Positions 1 through 7,661 of a DNA stretch of 32,040 bases are shown here, one piece after another (position 1 is the stretch's first letter; every line of letters starts with the position of its first letter). The translations under genes and the position numbers were made by a program. This DNA comes from Armatimonadota bacterium. GTDB lineage: Bacteria; Armatimonadota; UBA5829; DTJY01. The DNA lies in contig JANYKG010000108.1 of assembly GCA_025358205.1 (NCBI GenBank), positions 1 to 32,040 of the forward strand. The letters are read 5' to 3'. The notes beneath the pieces are model-generated. The model searched no databases and was not told the origin of the DNA. It was given only the letters and a program-made list of their open reading frames with translations.

Positions 1-512
1 CGGTAGTCTTGGGGGTTGCTGCGGATACCGCTGCACACGAACTGCTCCGCGCGCTTGGGATCGCCGCTTCGGTAGAACCAATATGTACCGGTTGACCACG
101 CCTCCACAAGACTAGGGTTGAGCCGGGTTGCCACCACAAACCAGGGAAGCATCTCCTTGCTCTCGCGGCCTTCCAAATGTCTGTGAAGCTGCGGCGCGGT
201 TGAAGTCTGCATTTGTTGAATCCAACTCGCGAGCGGAAGGTTGGCTTGCATGGGTTCCGCTACGCCATCATGGTGATTGCACTCCGCGGTGCCACCTTCA
301 TGCACGCATTTGGCGTGAGTGCCGGCATGGAAGTAGACGTCCGCTTCCTGGTATGCCTCGTCAGCCGCATAGTCAGCGGTCCCACCCATAACCTGCGCAA
401 GAATATCGGCGCTTTGTGGGTTGGCGGACTGCAGTTTCGGCACCAGTACGAAAGCGATCAACAAAGCTGCCACGCCACATGCGAGACCAATTTTGACCGG
501 CACACTGTCCAT
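1..512 (-). CDS. Membrane-anchored TPR-like protein with His/Cys-rich loop (partial, C-terminus outside window)
   Basis: Reading the minus strand from an ATG at 512 gives an open frame of about 170 codons to the window edge without a stop. The N-terminus has one hydrophobic segment (residues ~8-24), so the protein is probably anchored in the membrane with the rest outside. Residues ~60-80 form a loop rich in His and Cys (HAGTHAKCVHEGG followed by CNHHDG), which looks able to bind a metal. The visible C-terminal part (LNPSLVEAW...GDPKRAEQF...NPQDY) has the spacing of a TPR repeat. The start codon shares one base with the permease stop (TAATG), so the gene is translationally coupled to the ABC transporter and probably works with it. 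Function unknown; start and reading frame are well supported, the TPR call is moderate. Confidence 0.7.
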   Translation of the reverse strand, partial: MDSVPVKIGLACGVAALLIAFVLVPKLQSANPQSADILAQVMGGTADYAADEAYQEADVYFHAGTHAKCVHEGGTAECNHHDGVAEPMQANLPLASWIQQMQTSTAPQLHRHLEGRESKEMLPWFVVATRLNPSLVEAWSTGTYWFYRSGDPKRAEQFVCSGIRSNPQDY

Positions 513-1279
513 TAGAGCCACCTTTTGCGGAAGACGGCTGCGGCGAGCGCTACAAAGAAGATGGAGCAGATCAGTCCGTAAGCCATCGCCTGAACGAATA
601 GGCTCGTCGGCAGTGGACCCCACCCATGCACCACTCGCTGCGAGACGTTGAAGAACTCAAAGTGCGGTATCAGCAGATAAGCCCCCCACGCCACATCACG
701 CGATGCCTCAGGCATCTGCTGAACGCGGTTCATAATGGCCGCGCTGCCGTATCTGGTCGCGCAAAGCATAAGCAGTGCGAACGTGATAGCCCCACCGGGA
801 CTGGATACCGTGGACAAACACAAGGTGAGTGATGCCAGTGTGATAAGCGCCATCACCTGCAGCAGATACGCCTGCCAGAGAGATGGATCCGCCAAACTGC
901 CTGCGCCCTTGACGGCAAGCATAAGAATGAGCACGGCGTACATGCTGGTGAAGCATATCGCGGAGGCCGTGATGGCCCCGACCGCGCGGCCTACCACGTA
1001 CTGCCATCTGTGTATGGGGCGGGACATGAGCACGTAGATGCTCTTTTGCTCCACATCTGCGGATATCTGACGAGCGGCAAGCGGCACGGTGAGCGCGAAC
1101 GATGCCAACCACACCACCTGCATGACGATGTCTTTGGCAAACCGACCTGCGCCGGATGAAGTCATGTTGAGAGAGTACATCCAGACTGCCAGAACGGCGA
1201 TGAAAACGAAGACTATGTAGAATTCCTTGCGCCTCAGGGTCTCAAGAATCGAGAGCCGAGCGATGGCTAAGCTGCCCAT
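512..1279 (-). CDS. ABC-2 type transporter permease
   Basis: A 255-residue membrane protein with about six hydrophobic segments: residues ~19-38, ~52-70, ~100-125, ~137-157, ~163-178 and a last one at ~230-250. Residues ~70-95 (AARQISADVEQKSIYVLMSRP, then a W-x-Y-V-V-G-R segment) are typical of the cytoplasmic loop of ABC-2 permeases, which meets the ATPase. The gene starts 13 nt inside the end of the ATPase gene and ends on the start codon of the TPR-like gene, so the three form one coupled operon. Substrate cannot be read from the sequence. ABC-2 permeases usually export lipids, polysaccharides or drugs, or act in membrane-protein maturation. Confidence 0.88.
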   Translation of the reverse strand: MGSLAIARLSILETLRRKEFYIVFVFIAVLAVWMYSLNMTSSGAGRFAKDIVMQVVWLASFALTVPLAARQISADVEQKSIYVLMSRPIHRWQYVVGRAVGAITASAICFTSMYAVLILMLAVKGAGSLADPSLWQAYLLQVMALITLASLTLCLSTVSSPGGAITFALLMLCATRYGSAAIMNRVQQMPEASRDVAWGAYLLIPHFEFFNVSQRVVHGWGPLPTSLFVQAMAYGLICSIFFVALAAAVFRKRWL

Positions 1280-2025
1280 GCCGCCACCTCCTGTTCTGTG
1301 CCTAACAGTCTGAGGAACGCCTGCTCAAGGTTGCCATCCGTGCCGACAATACCGGAGACCGGCCCCTCATAGGCCAGTGTACCCTGATTCAGCGCCAAAA
1401 CCCTGTCCGCTACCATCTCAATCTCGCCAAGTTCGTGAGAAGAGAAAAGGATGGTCTTGGCCTCAGCGCGAAGCTCGGCCAGCGTCTGGCGCATCCTCAT
1501 GCGGGCGATGGGATCAAGCCCGGACATCGGTTCGTCCAGTATGAGTATGTCGGGATTGTGTACCAGCGCCTGTGCGAATCCCGCCTGCTGGAGCATACCT
1601 TTTGAGAAACTGGATAATCTGGTTTTCAGGTGACTTGTCATACCCACGCGCTCTGCCACCGTGTTCACGGCTTCCTTGCGCACCCAGCCCGGCACACCGG
1701 ATATAGCGGCACACGTATCCAGAAACTCTGAGAGCGTCAGGTACTTGGGATAGTAGGACATCTCCGGCATGTACCCCAGGTGTTCTCGCGCACGAGGGTC
1801 CGAACACGGCACGCCCGATATCGAGCAACTTCCGCTGAACACCGGCGAAAAGTCCAGGAGCGCCTTCATGGTGGAAGTTTTTCCCGCTCCATTCGGACCG
1901 ATGAAACCGATGATTTCGCCGTGGTTTACCCGGAACGACAAATCACTGACCGCGAGCTTCTTCTTGCCGCGCCCGGTCCTATATTCAATGTTAAGTCCAT
2001 TCGCCTCGATGGCCGCTATTTCCAT
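1267..2025 (-). CDS. ABC transporter ATP-binding protein (ABC-2 type)
   Basis: The ATPase subunit of the exporter. Walker A GPNGAGKT lies at residues ~43-50, the signature region LSSFSKGMLQQAG at ~138-149, Walker B ILILDEP at ~160-166 and the H-loop SSHE at ~195-198. Length is 252 residues, short for an ABC-2 ATPase but holding the complete nucleotide-binding domain. A GTG nine bases upstream (2034) is in frame but overlaps the SD; the ATG at 2025 sits 8 nt after AGGAAGG, so it is preferred. It is first in the three-gene minus-strand operon with the permease and TPR-like protein. The 250-bp gap upstream separates it from the divergent OsmC gene and should hold its promoter. Confidence 0.92.
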   Translation of the reverse strand: MEIAAIEANGLNIEYRTGRGKKKLAVSDLSFRVNHGEIIGFIGPNGAGKTSTMKALLDFSPVFSGSCSISGVPCSDPRAREHLGYMPEMSYYPKYLTLSEFLDTCAAISGVPGWVRKEAVNTVAERVGMTSHLKTRLSSFSKGMLQQAGFAQALVHNPDILILDEPMSGLDPIARMRMRQTLAELRAEAKTILFSSHELGEIEMVADRVLALNQGTLAYEGPVSGIVGTDGNLEQAFLRLLGTEQEVAAWAA

Positions 2026-2239
2026 AATTCGCACCTTCCTCAGAAAATGCAGAGCATTTTCGTTCCAATCGCGGTGAGACTGGCAGCGCTGCTACCTGCG
2101 GTGCGAGAAGTCTCCTCCGCGACTCCATATCTGATTTTCGGCATTAAACATCGCAATTTGGAGGCATTGGACTCCGAAAAACCGGTATTATTGCGGGGGG
2201 ATTTCAATCGAAAAGCGATTAGAAACGTTCATGTGTTGG

Positions 2240-2245
2240 TACAAT
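2240..2245 (+). promoter_or_regulatory. Possible -10 element for the OsmC gene
   Basis: TACAAT lies about 30 bp upstream of the OsmC start, but no good -35 hexamer is seen at the right spacing. The rest of the 2,026-2,277 gap shows no gene. Confidence 0.3.
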
Positions 2246-2277
2246 AACCTCAGCAGTGCTATCCGTAGGAGGAAAAT

Positions 2278-2700
2278 ATGCCAGCAAGAAAAGCCGAAGC
2301 TCAGTGGGAAGGCAATCTTCTCGAGGGCAAGGGTAAAATCAAATTCGGTTCATACGAGGCCCCATACTCGTTCGCATCACGTTTCGAAGATGGTAATGGT
2401 ACAAACCCAGAGGAGTTGATAGCGGCGGCGCATGCCGGATGCTTCACCATGGCGTTTTCTTCGCATCTCGCGAAGGCAGGACACACGGCCACAAAGGTTC
2501 ACACGACCGCGACTGTACACATACAGAAGGTTGGGGACGGCTTCGAGATCACGAAGATAGATCTGGTCTGCGAGGCGCAGGTTCCGGGTATTGAAAATGC
2601 AGAGTTCCAGGACCTGGCGAAAGGGGCGAAGATTGGATGCCCGGTTTCGAGGGCTCTCGCGGCTGTCTCGGAGATTACACTAGACGCGAAGTTGGTATAG
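2278..2700 (+). CDS. OsmC/Ohr family peroxide-stress protein
   Basis: A 140-residue OsmC-fold protein. Members reduce organic hydroperoxides or hydrogen peroxide with a pair of cysteines. Both are present in the expected settings: Cys55 in AAHAGCFTM and Cys121 in KIGCPVS. The N-terminal WEGNLLEGKGKI and the PEELIAAAHAGC helix are typical of the OsmC rather than the Ohr branch. A strong SD (AGGAGG, 2,268-2,273) precedes the ATG. It is divergent from the ABC operon and convergent with the next gene, so probably a single-gene transcript. Subfamily (OsmC versus Ohr or YhfA) is inferred by motif only. Confidence 0.9.
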   Translation: MPARKAEAQWEGNLLEGKGKIKFGSYEAPYSFASRFEDGNGTNPEELIAAAHAGCFTMAFSSHLAKAGHTATKVHTTATVHIQKVGDGFEITKIDLVCEAQVPGIENAEFQDLAKGAKIGCPVSRALAAVSEITLDAKLV

Positions 2701-2706
2701 ACGAAA

Positions 2707-3903
2707 TCATCCTTGGGAGCGTGGACGTCCTCGTCCTCTTCTTTCCGATAAGGAAGCGGACGAGGACGTCCGCGCTCCCGAAAACAGCCCCAGCGCCTTG
2801 TGTAGGTTCAGCAGAAACGCACGGTTGTCCACGCTGATGTAGTCCAGCGCACCACCCATACGGTGAAACGACTTGCAGAAGCGCAGGTAGTACGCGGGAT
2901 TATCCATCGGCGGTTCGCCTTCACTCCAGTCCCAGTCGCCGCCGTCCTGGATGTCCACCACCACCATGTAGTGATCGTCAATAGGTTTGCCGGTGTACTG
3001 AATGGCGAGGTTGTTTGCCATGGACATGGATTTCTCGAAAATCATTGGGGCCATGACCGCCGACCCAACTGCAAGATGCACCCCGCCTGAGAGCTTCGAC
3101 ACACTGTCGGCATAGGTCAAGAAGTCCCGAACTGCGCCCCGCCCAATAGCGCCGCCGGAATTCACCGGATGAGTGTAGATGATGTCATACCCTATACCGG
3201 GATGGACTGTGAACAGCACGCCTTGCCGGTACGCGGCGGCCTGAATGCTGAACTGCTTGAACGGGTGTGTAATCTCCACCCAACCCGGCGGCATGTCAAA
3301 TTCGGTGACCAGGTAGAGTAGATCGGCCAGCGCACCCAGACTCTCATTAGGCTCATCGGCGCACATCTTTATCAGCGCCTTCAGGCTCTCGCGTGACGGA
3401 ATCATCAGGCCGTCCTCAGTCATCATTTTGCCGACCGACCAGCCATACCCGAGGCCGTCAACTCCCCCGACCGCGATGGCGAGGTTCAGGAACCGGCAGG
3501 TCTCCTCCCAGATTCCGAACTGCCCGCGCGTAATGTTTTCTCGCACATCCTCCGAGCTTTCGCCTATCGCCGCAAACTCCCAGTCGTGGATTGAACCCGC
3601 GCCGTTCGTCGCGAGGTGGGTAATCCAGCCCTGCTCCATCATGTTGATGACAATCGGCGCGAGGCCGTTCTTAACCAGGTGCGCGCCGTAGGTGAATATG
3701 ACCGGTTTGTCGGCTTTGCGGGCTTCGATCATGCGGTGGGCGGTTCTCTGAACCTGAGCCAGAACGCGGTCCGAAACATCGGTCACCGGCGCGTCAGGCT
3801 CAATAGCGATCTCCTTGATCCTGAGTTTATTCACCCGATCCGAGAGCGGCTTTATGATCAGTTGTTTGCGGTCAAAACATGGTGATGACATATGCGAAAT
3901 CAT
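2707..3903 (-). CDS. Conserved protein of unknown function
   Basis: About 398 residues, soluble, no signal peptide or membrane segment. I cannot name the family. Visible blocks that look conserved are VIFTYGAHLVKNGLAP (~70-85), ATNGAGSIHDWEFA (~98-111), HPVNSGGAIGRGAVRDF (~252-268) and VVVDIQDGGDWDWSEGEPP followed by NPAYYLRF (~315-345). These hint at an alpha/beta ligand-binding enzyme. The last ~20 residues (Ser/Arg-rich, after ALGLFSGA) are encoded by a palindromic repeat at 2,715-2,779, so the natural C-terminus was probably replaced. Starts at 3903 and 3891 are both possible: AAGGA directly abuts the first and is 12 nt from the second. It lies upstream of the OsmC gene in convergent orientation and downstream of the epimerase in the same direction. 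Confidence 0.75.
   Translation of the reverse strand: MISHMSSPCFDRKQLIIKPLSDRVNKLRIKEIAIEPDAPVTDVSDRVLAQVQRTAHRMIEARKADKPVIFTYGAHLVKNGLAPIVINMMEQGWITHLATNGAGSIHDWEFAAIGESSEDVRENITRGQFGIWEETCRFLNLAIAVGGVDGLGYGWSVGKMMTEDGLMIPSRESLKALIKMCADEPNESLGALADLLYLVTEFDMPPGWVEITHPFKQFSIQAAAYRQGVLFTVHPGIGYDIIYTHPVNSGGAIGRGAVRDFLTYADSVSKLSGGVHLAVGSAVMAPMIFEKSMSMANNLAIQYTGKPIDDHYMVVVDIQDGGDWDWSEGEPPMDNPAYYLRFCKSFHRMGGALDYISVDNRAFLLNLHKALGLFSGARTSSSASLSERRGRGRPRSQG
2715..2779. repeat. Large palindromic intergenic-type repeat / possible bidirectional terminator
   Basis: Two 22-nt arms (2,715-2,736 and 2,758-2,779) starting GGGAGCG and containing GGACGTCC pair with a single mismatch (T opposite G), around a 21-nt loop. 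It sits where the convergent OsmC gene and the minus-strand gene meet, and forms the 3' end of the latter. No T-tract follows, so termination is inferred. It looks like a REP-like dispersed element; no second copy is seen in this window. Confidence 0.8.
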
Positions 3904-3946
3904 TCCTTTTCGGATACCGCATCGCCGGATATGTGATCGGACACAG

Positions 3947-4981
3947 TTAGAAAAACCACTTGGCGATCTTTAGAATCCCCTGGCTCCACGGCACTCGGTG
4001 CGAGATGCCGCTGCTCTTGGCAAACGAGTCCAGATTGTCCAGATACCACTGGTAGTTCCGAATCAGTGCGTCCTGGTTCGAGCGCTTCGGCGCGAAGCCA
4101 AGCGTCTTCTGCGCCTTCTCAATGGACACCCACGAGTCCGTGGAGGCGGTATCGTATACCCACTTGTATAGCGGCGACAGCTTCAGCTTTTCCAGCAGCT
4201 TTAGTACAGCCACCGCAGGACCCGCCGGGATACACTTGATCCGTCTGCCGAAACCTGCGTAATCCAGCACTGCCTGGAAATCTTCCTTCATCGTGCCAAA
4301 CTCCGCTGCGCCTATGTTGAACACATCGTTGACACGCTCCCGTTCGCCGGTAAGGCATATCCATATGGCGGCGCAGAGGTCCTCCACGTCCAAAAGTTGA
4401 TACTTGTTTTTCCCATTACCGAGCAGCGGAAAGCCCTTGCCGTCTTTGGCCCAATCGTAGAACAGCGCGAAGACGCCCAGCCTTTCCGGCCCAATGAAGG
4501 ACTTAGGACGAAGTGTTGGAACGCACAGTCCCTGGCTTCTGAACTCGTTGCACACTTCCTCGGCCAATATCTTCGCTTGGCCGTAGTCGCCCACGCCTAC
4601 TAGTTCATCCGTTTCGTACAGAGGATGGTGATCGGGTACGCCGTACACGGCTGTGGAGGAAATGTGTACAACTCTGTCTATCCCAAGCTTCACGGCCGTT
4701 TCCAGCACAACGCGAGTGCCATCTACGTCCGTGGAGTAAATGTCTTCTTTGGAATACAGAGGAAGAGCTGCCGCGCAATGAACAACATGCGTGCAGCCTC
4801 GCATGGCATCTTCAACCGCCTGGGCATCGCGTATATCTCCAAGCACACAGCGAACCTTGTCACGCTCCGGGTAGTCGAAAGCGGCGATGTCATAGGACAC
4901 TACGCCGCAGCCGTTTGCGAGAAGATATCGCACCAGGTTGATGCCGAGAAATCCAGACCCACCGGTTACGAATACATTCAT
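3947..4981 (-). CDS. NAD(P)-dependent sugar epimerase/dehydratase (extended SDR)
   Basis: Extended short-chain dehydrogenase acting on nucleotide-activated sugars or related substrates. The Rossmann motif TGGSGFLG is at residues 6-13, the Ser/Thr site at HISSTAVYG (~107-114) and the catalytic YGQAK at 133-137 (Tyr133, Lys137). About 344 residues, normal for the family. An upstream in-frame extension of 23 residues exists, but the SD AGAAGG lies inside it, 8 nt before the ATG at 4981, which fixes the start. It follows the dehydrogenase gene by ~37 nt in the same direction. A 4-epimerase, a dehydratase and a 3-beta-hydroxysteroid-type dehydrogenase are all possible; the active-site residues do not tell which. 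Confidence 0.88.
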   Translation of the reverse strand: MNVFVTGGSGFLGINLVRYLLANGCGVVSYDIAAFDYPERDKVRCVLGDIRDAQAVEDAMRGCTHVVHCAAALPLYSKEDIYSTDVDGTRVVLETAVKLGIDRVVHISSTAVYGVPDHHPLYETDELVGVGDYGQAKILAEEVCNEFRSQGLCVPTLRPKSFIGPERLGVFALFYDWAKDGKGFPLLGNGKNKYQLLDVEDLCAAIWICLTGERERVNDVFNIGAAEFGTMKEDFQAVLDYAGFGRRIKCIPAGPAVAVLKLLEKLKLSPLYKWVYDTASTDSWVSIEKAQKTLGFAPKRSNQDALIRNYQWYLDNLDSFAKSSGISHRVPWSQGILKIAKWFF

Positions 4982-5018
4982 TGGTGATGCCTTCTGCGCG
5001 CACATCAGAGGTACGCGC

Positions 5019-6053
5019 TTATCCGTTTGGCAGCATAACCGCCTTAACAATCGGCATACTACCGTCCACTATCGCCCGGAATGTCTCCTTCGCGTCTGCA
5101 AAGCCAAAGGTGTGGTTGATCAGGGCATCGGCATCAATCACGCCGTCCTTGAGCAACCTGTTCGACACCGGGAAGTTGATCGCGGGTTCGGCGAACGTCG
5201 GGTGAAGCGTGATCTTGCGGAAGATCATGTCGTTCACGTCCAGGTTGATCACGTTCTTGCCGCCGAAATGCAGGCCGAAGTACACGATAGTCCCACCGAA
5301 GCGGATGATCTTGAACGCATCGTACATGCTCTCCGGCGGTGAGCTGACGATCACGCGGTCAACGCCGTTCGGGAACTTGCTCAGAATTTCATCCTCGACA
5401 CAGTGCTTGCCGACTTGTATGGTCATATCGCAGCCGAACTTCTCCGCGATGGCAAACCGCACGCTCTCACGCTCGTTGTCCGCGGGCAGACCGGTGATCG
5501 CCACGAATCCCGCGCCTCTGACCTTGGCGAGTCTGGCAGCCATGAGACCGAGGGGGCCGTTGCCCAATACAACTACGCTTCCGCCGATGGGTATATCCGC
5601 ATCCAGCACCGAGGTCAGCGACACAGCGAGCGGCTCGGTCAGACACGCCGTCTTGAAATCCAGCCCATCGAACTTGTCGCAGGAGTTGAAGCGCACGGAC
5701 ATATACTGACCCATGCCTGGCTGACCGTCCATGGTGTACATGTTCCGGCAGTATTTCACGTCGCCGCTCTTGCAGTTTTCGCAGACGCCGCACATGGTGC
5801 AGTCCTCCACGATTACCCTATCGCCCGGTTTCAGGTTGGGGACGTTCTTGCCAACCTCGATCACTTCACCGGCGATCTCGTGTCCCAGCGCCATGTGATC
5901 GTCCGGCCAGTCGCGCACGAAGTTGATGTCCGTGCCGCAGACCCCGCACGCCATGACCTTCACGATGACCTGATCCTCGCCGGGAGGAGCGATCTCTATC
6001 GTGCGTTCTTCTATATCCAGATAGGCCTTACCGTATAAACCGTTGCTCTTCAT
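5019..6053 (-). CDS. Zinc-dependent alcohol/polyol dehydrogenase (MDR family)
   Basis: A 344-residue medium-chain dehydrogenase of the sorbitol/threonine dehydrogenase type. The catalytic zinc ligands are Cys39 (GVCGTD) and His58-Glu59 (GHE). The structural zinc site is complete: Cys88, Cys91, Cys94 and Cys102 in CTMCGVCENCKSGDVKYC. The nucleotide-binding motif GNGPLGL lies at about 174-180. SD GAGAGG precedes the ATG by 7 nt. It lies between an aminotransferase and an epimerase in the same direction, which suggests oxidation of a sugar or polyol to a keto-sugar, the natural substrate of a DegT aminotransferase. The exact substrate is unknown. Confidence 0.9.
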   Translation of the reverse strand: MKSNGLYGKAYLDIEERTIEIAPPGEDQVIVKVMACGVCGTDINFVRDWPDDHMALGHEIAGEVIEVGKNVPNLKPGDRVIVEDCTMCGVCENCKSGDVKYCRNMYTMDGQPGMGQYMSVRFNSCDKFDGLDFKTACLTEPLAVSLTSVLDADIPIGGSVVVLGNGPLGLMAARLAKVRGAGFVAITGLPADNERESVRFAIAEKFGCDMTIQVGKHCVEDEILSKFPNGVDRVIVSSPPESMYDAFKIIRFGGTIVYFGLHFGGKNVINLDVNDMIFRKITLHPTFAEPAINFPVSNRLLKDGVIDADALINHTFGFADAKETFRAIVDGSMPIVKAVMLPNG

Positions 6054-6067
6054 TGGAATACCTCTCT

Positions 6068-6226
6068 AAACCACCGAGACACAGAGATCACGGAGAAGAA
6101 TAACACGGATGTTCAGGATGAAATGCCGAGCATAATTCTCTTCACCGGCCCCTATCATGTCAATCCTGTCTATCCATGTTAATGTCTTTCCCTCTCCGTG
6201 TTCTCCGTGTCTCTCGTGGTTATTTA
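6068..6226. repeat. Imperfect inverted repeat of 'cacgga' type intergenic elements
   Basis: Left arm (~6,068-6,124) reads CCACCGAGACACAGAG... and runs into a block containing CGGATGTTCAGGAT. The reverse complement of ~6,156-6,226 reads CCACGAGAGACACGGAG... and runs into CATGGATAGACAGGAT. The two are related, with small indels. A short relative (ATAACACGGATGGC) occurs near 24,369. It fills the gap between the dehydrogenase and the aminotransferase and could form a long hairpin in the transcript. Confidence 0.6.
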
Positions 6227-7558
6227 CTACGCCGCGCCGTACAGCTTTCCATCCGCGCCGGGGTAGATTTCATCGTCCGCGTGGGCGATTGCCACATCCA
6301 GGTTCGCGAAAACCTTGTGGAACGCCGCGATGAACTTGTCCATCAATTCTTTTCCGTTGGGCGGATGAATGCCGTGGACAACCGTGTAGGTATCGCAAAG
6401 CTCTTGTGACACCGGGAACTGGTCCACGTTGTAGTCATACTTGATGCCCTTGGCCTCGTTGATGCTCCACGGGTAGCCCGAGCTGCCGTAGCCCAGCTTG
6501 CTCTGGAACAGGTCCTGTGCAGGCACCGGCATCGTCTGCCACTGCCCAACCAGCATACCCTCTTTGTACAGAGCCTTCTCCACGGCCACGCGGAACTTAC
6601 GCGGCTCGCAGTCCACACCGGCAAACTTCGGGGCGAACCGAACGTTATACATGAAGTAAACGTGAGTGCAATCCGACGGGCAGTACGGCGGTATGATGCC
6701 GTCAATCTTGCCGAGTTCCTGAGTCAGGTAGTTGCAGTTCGCGATGCGGACGGCGTTGTGCTCGTCCAGGTGCATGAGTTGCGCCCTTGTCAGCGCTGCC
6801 GGAAGCTCCTGGTTGCGGTACATATAGCCAAGGATGGACGCGTTGTAGACTCGCCGCCTGCTGACTTCGTCCACCTCGTCGCCAAAGCAGCGGACAAGAG
6901 CGGCTTTATTCAGCAGCGACTCGTCCTCGGTGTTGAAAAGCCCGCCCTCTCCTCCGCAAAGGTTCTTGAAATTGTTGAGGCTGAAGCAGCCGGTATTCCC
7001 CATGCTGCCAACCTTCTTGCCCTTGTACATCGCGCCGTGGGCCTGGCAGGCATCCTCAATCACGAACAGGTTGTACTTCTTTGCAACCGCCATCACGGCA
7101 TCCATGTCCGCCGGACAACCCTGTATGTGAACCGGAATAATCGCCTTGGTGCGCTCATTGATTGCCGCTTCGAGCTTGGACGCGTCCATGCAGTACGTTC
7201 GCGGGTCTATATCAACGAACACCGGTATCGCGTTCTGATGAATCGCACATGACGCAGACGCGAGGAATGTGAACGCGGAGGTTATTACCTCATCGCCCGG
7301 GCCGATGCCGCCCGCAGCGAGGGACATGTGCAACGCCGACGTGCCGCTGACCGTCGTCAGGCAGTACTTGGAGCCGACGTACTCCGCCCACTCCTTCTCC
7401 AGCGCGGTGACCTGAGGGGCCGTCCCACCCGCCACTATGCCGCTGTCCAGTACGTCGTTCACCAGTCGTCGGTCGTCTGCAGTAATAATCGGCCAGTTGC
7501 CGAAATCGCTTCTCTTCAGGACCGGAGTCCCGCCTTCAATCGCAAGCTTCTCTGCCAT
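6227..7558 (-). CDS. DegT/DnrJ/EryC1/StrS family PLP aminotransferase
   Basis: A 443-residue fold-type I aminotransferase. Members usually transfer an amino group from glutamate to a keto-sugar or inosose. The substrate/cofactor segment SGTSALH is at ~71-77, the PLP-ring aspartate at IEDACQAHG (Asp169), and the Schiff-base lysine is Lys198 in SLNNFKNLCGGEGG. It is longer than the usual ~370-400 residues, like the StsC/AHBA-synthase-like branch with an extended C-terminus. SD AAGGAG lies 7-8 nt before the ATG. It stands upstream of the MDR dehydrogenase and SDR genes, a set that could convert a sugar or cyclitol alcohol to the ketone, then aminate it. The substrate is inferred only. Confidence 0.9.
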   Translation of the reverse strand: MAEKLAIEGGTPVLKRSDFGNWPIITADDRRLVNDVLDSGIVAGGTAPQVTALEKEWAEYVGSKYCLTTVSGTSALHMSLAAGGIGPGDEVITSAFTFLASASCAIHQNAIPVFVDIDPRTYCMDASKLEAAINERTKAIIPVHIQGCPADMDAVMAVAKKYNLFVIEDACQAHGAMYKGKKVGSMGNTGCFSLNNFKNLCGGEGGLFNTEDESLLNKAALVRCFGDEVDEVSRRRVYNASILGYMYRNQELPAALTRAQLMHLDEHNAVRIANCNYLTQELGKIDGIIPPYCPSDCTHVYFMYNVRFAPKFAGVDCEPRKFRVAVEKALYKEGMLVGQWQTMPVPAQDLFQSKLGYGSSGYPWSINEAKGIKYDYNVDQFPVSQELCDTYTVVHGIHPPNGKELMDKFIAAFHKVFANLDVAIAHADDEIYPGADGKLYGAA

Positions 7559-7596
7559 AGAGATTCTCCTTCGTAAATGATCTAATAGTCAAAAAC

Positions 7597-7656
7597 AATG
7601 GTCAGAAGATGGTCAGGGTCAGGGATCTGCGTGACCATTCGACCATCTGACCATTC
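7597..7656. repeat. GACCAT/ATGGTC micro-repeat hairpin
   Basis: ATGGTCAGAAGATGGTC (~7,598-7,614) is mirrored by GACCATTCGACCATCTGACCAT (~7,633-7,654), giving an imperfect hairpin between the aminotransferase and the NagA-like gene. The same GACCAT unit recurs at 12,009-12,034. Confidence 0.6.
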
Positions 7657-7661
7657 CCGCG

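Noticed and set aside
5403-6038. Plus-strand frame of 211 codons over the dehydrogenase gene
   Set aside because: Antisense shadow; the minus strand has complete zinc-site motifs.
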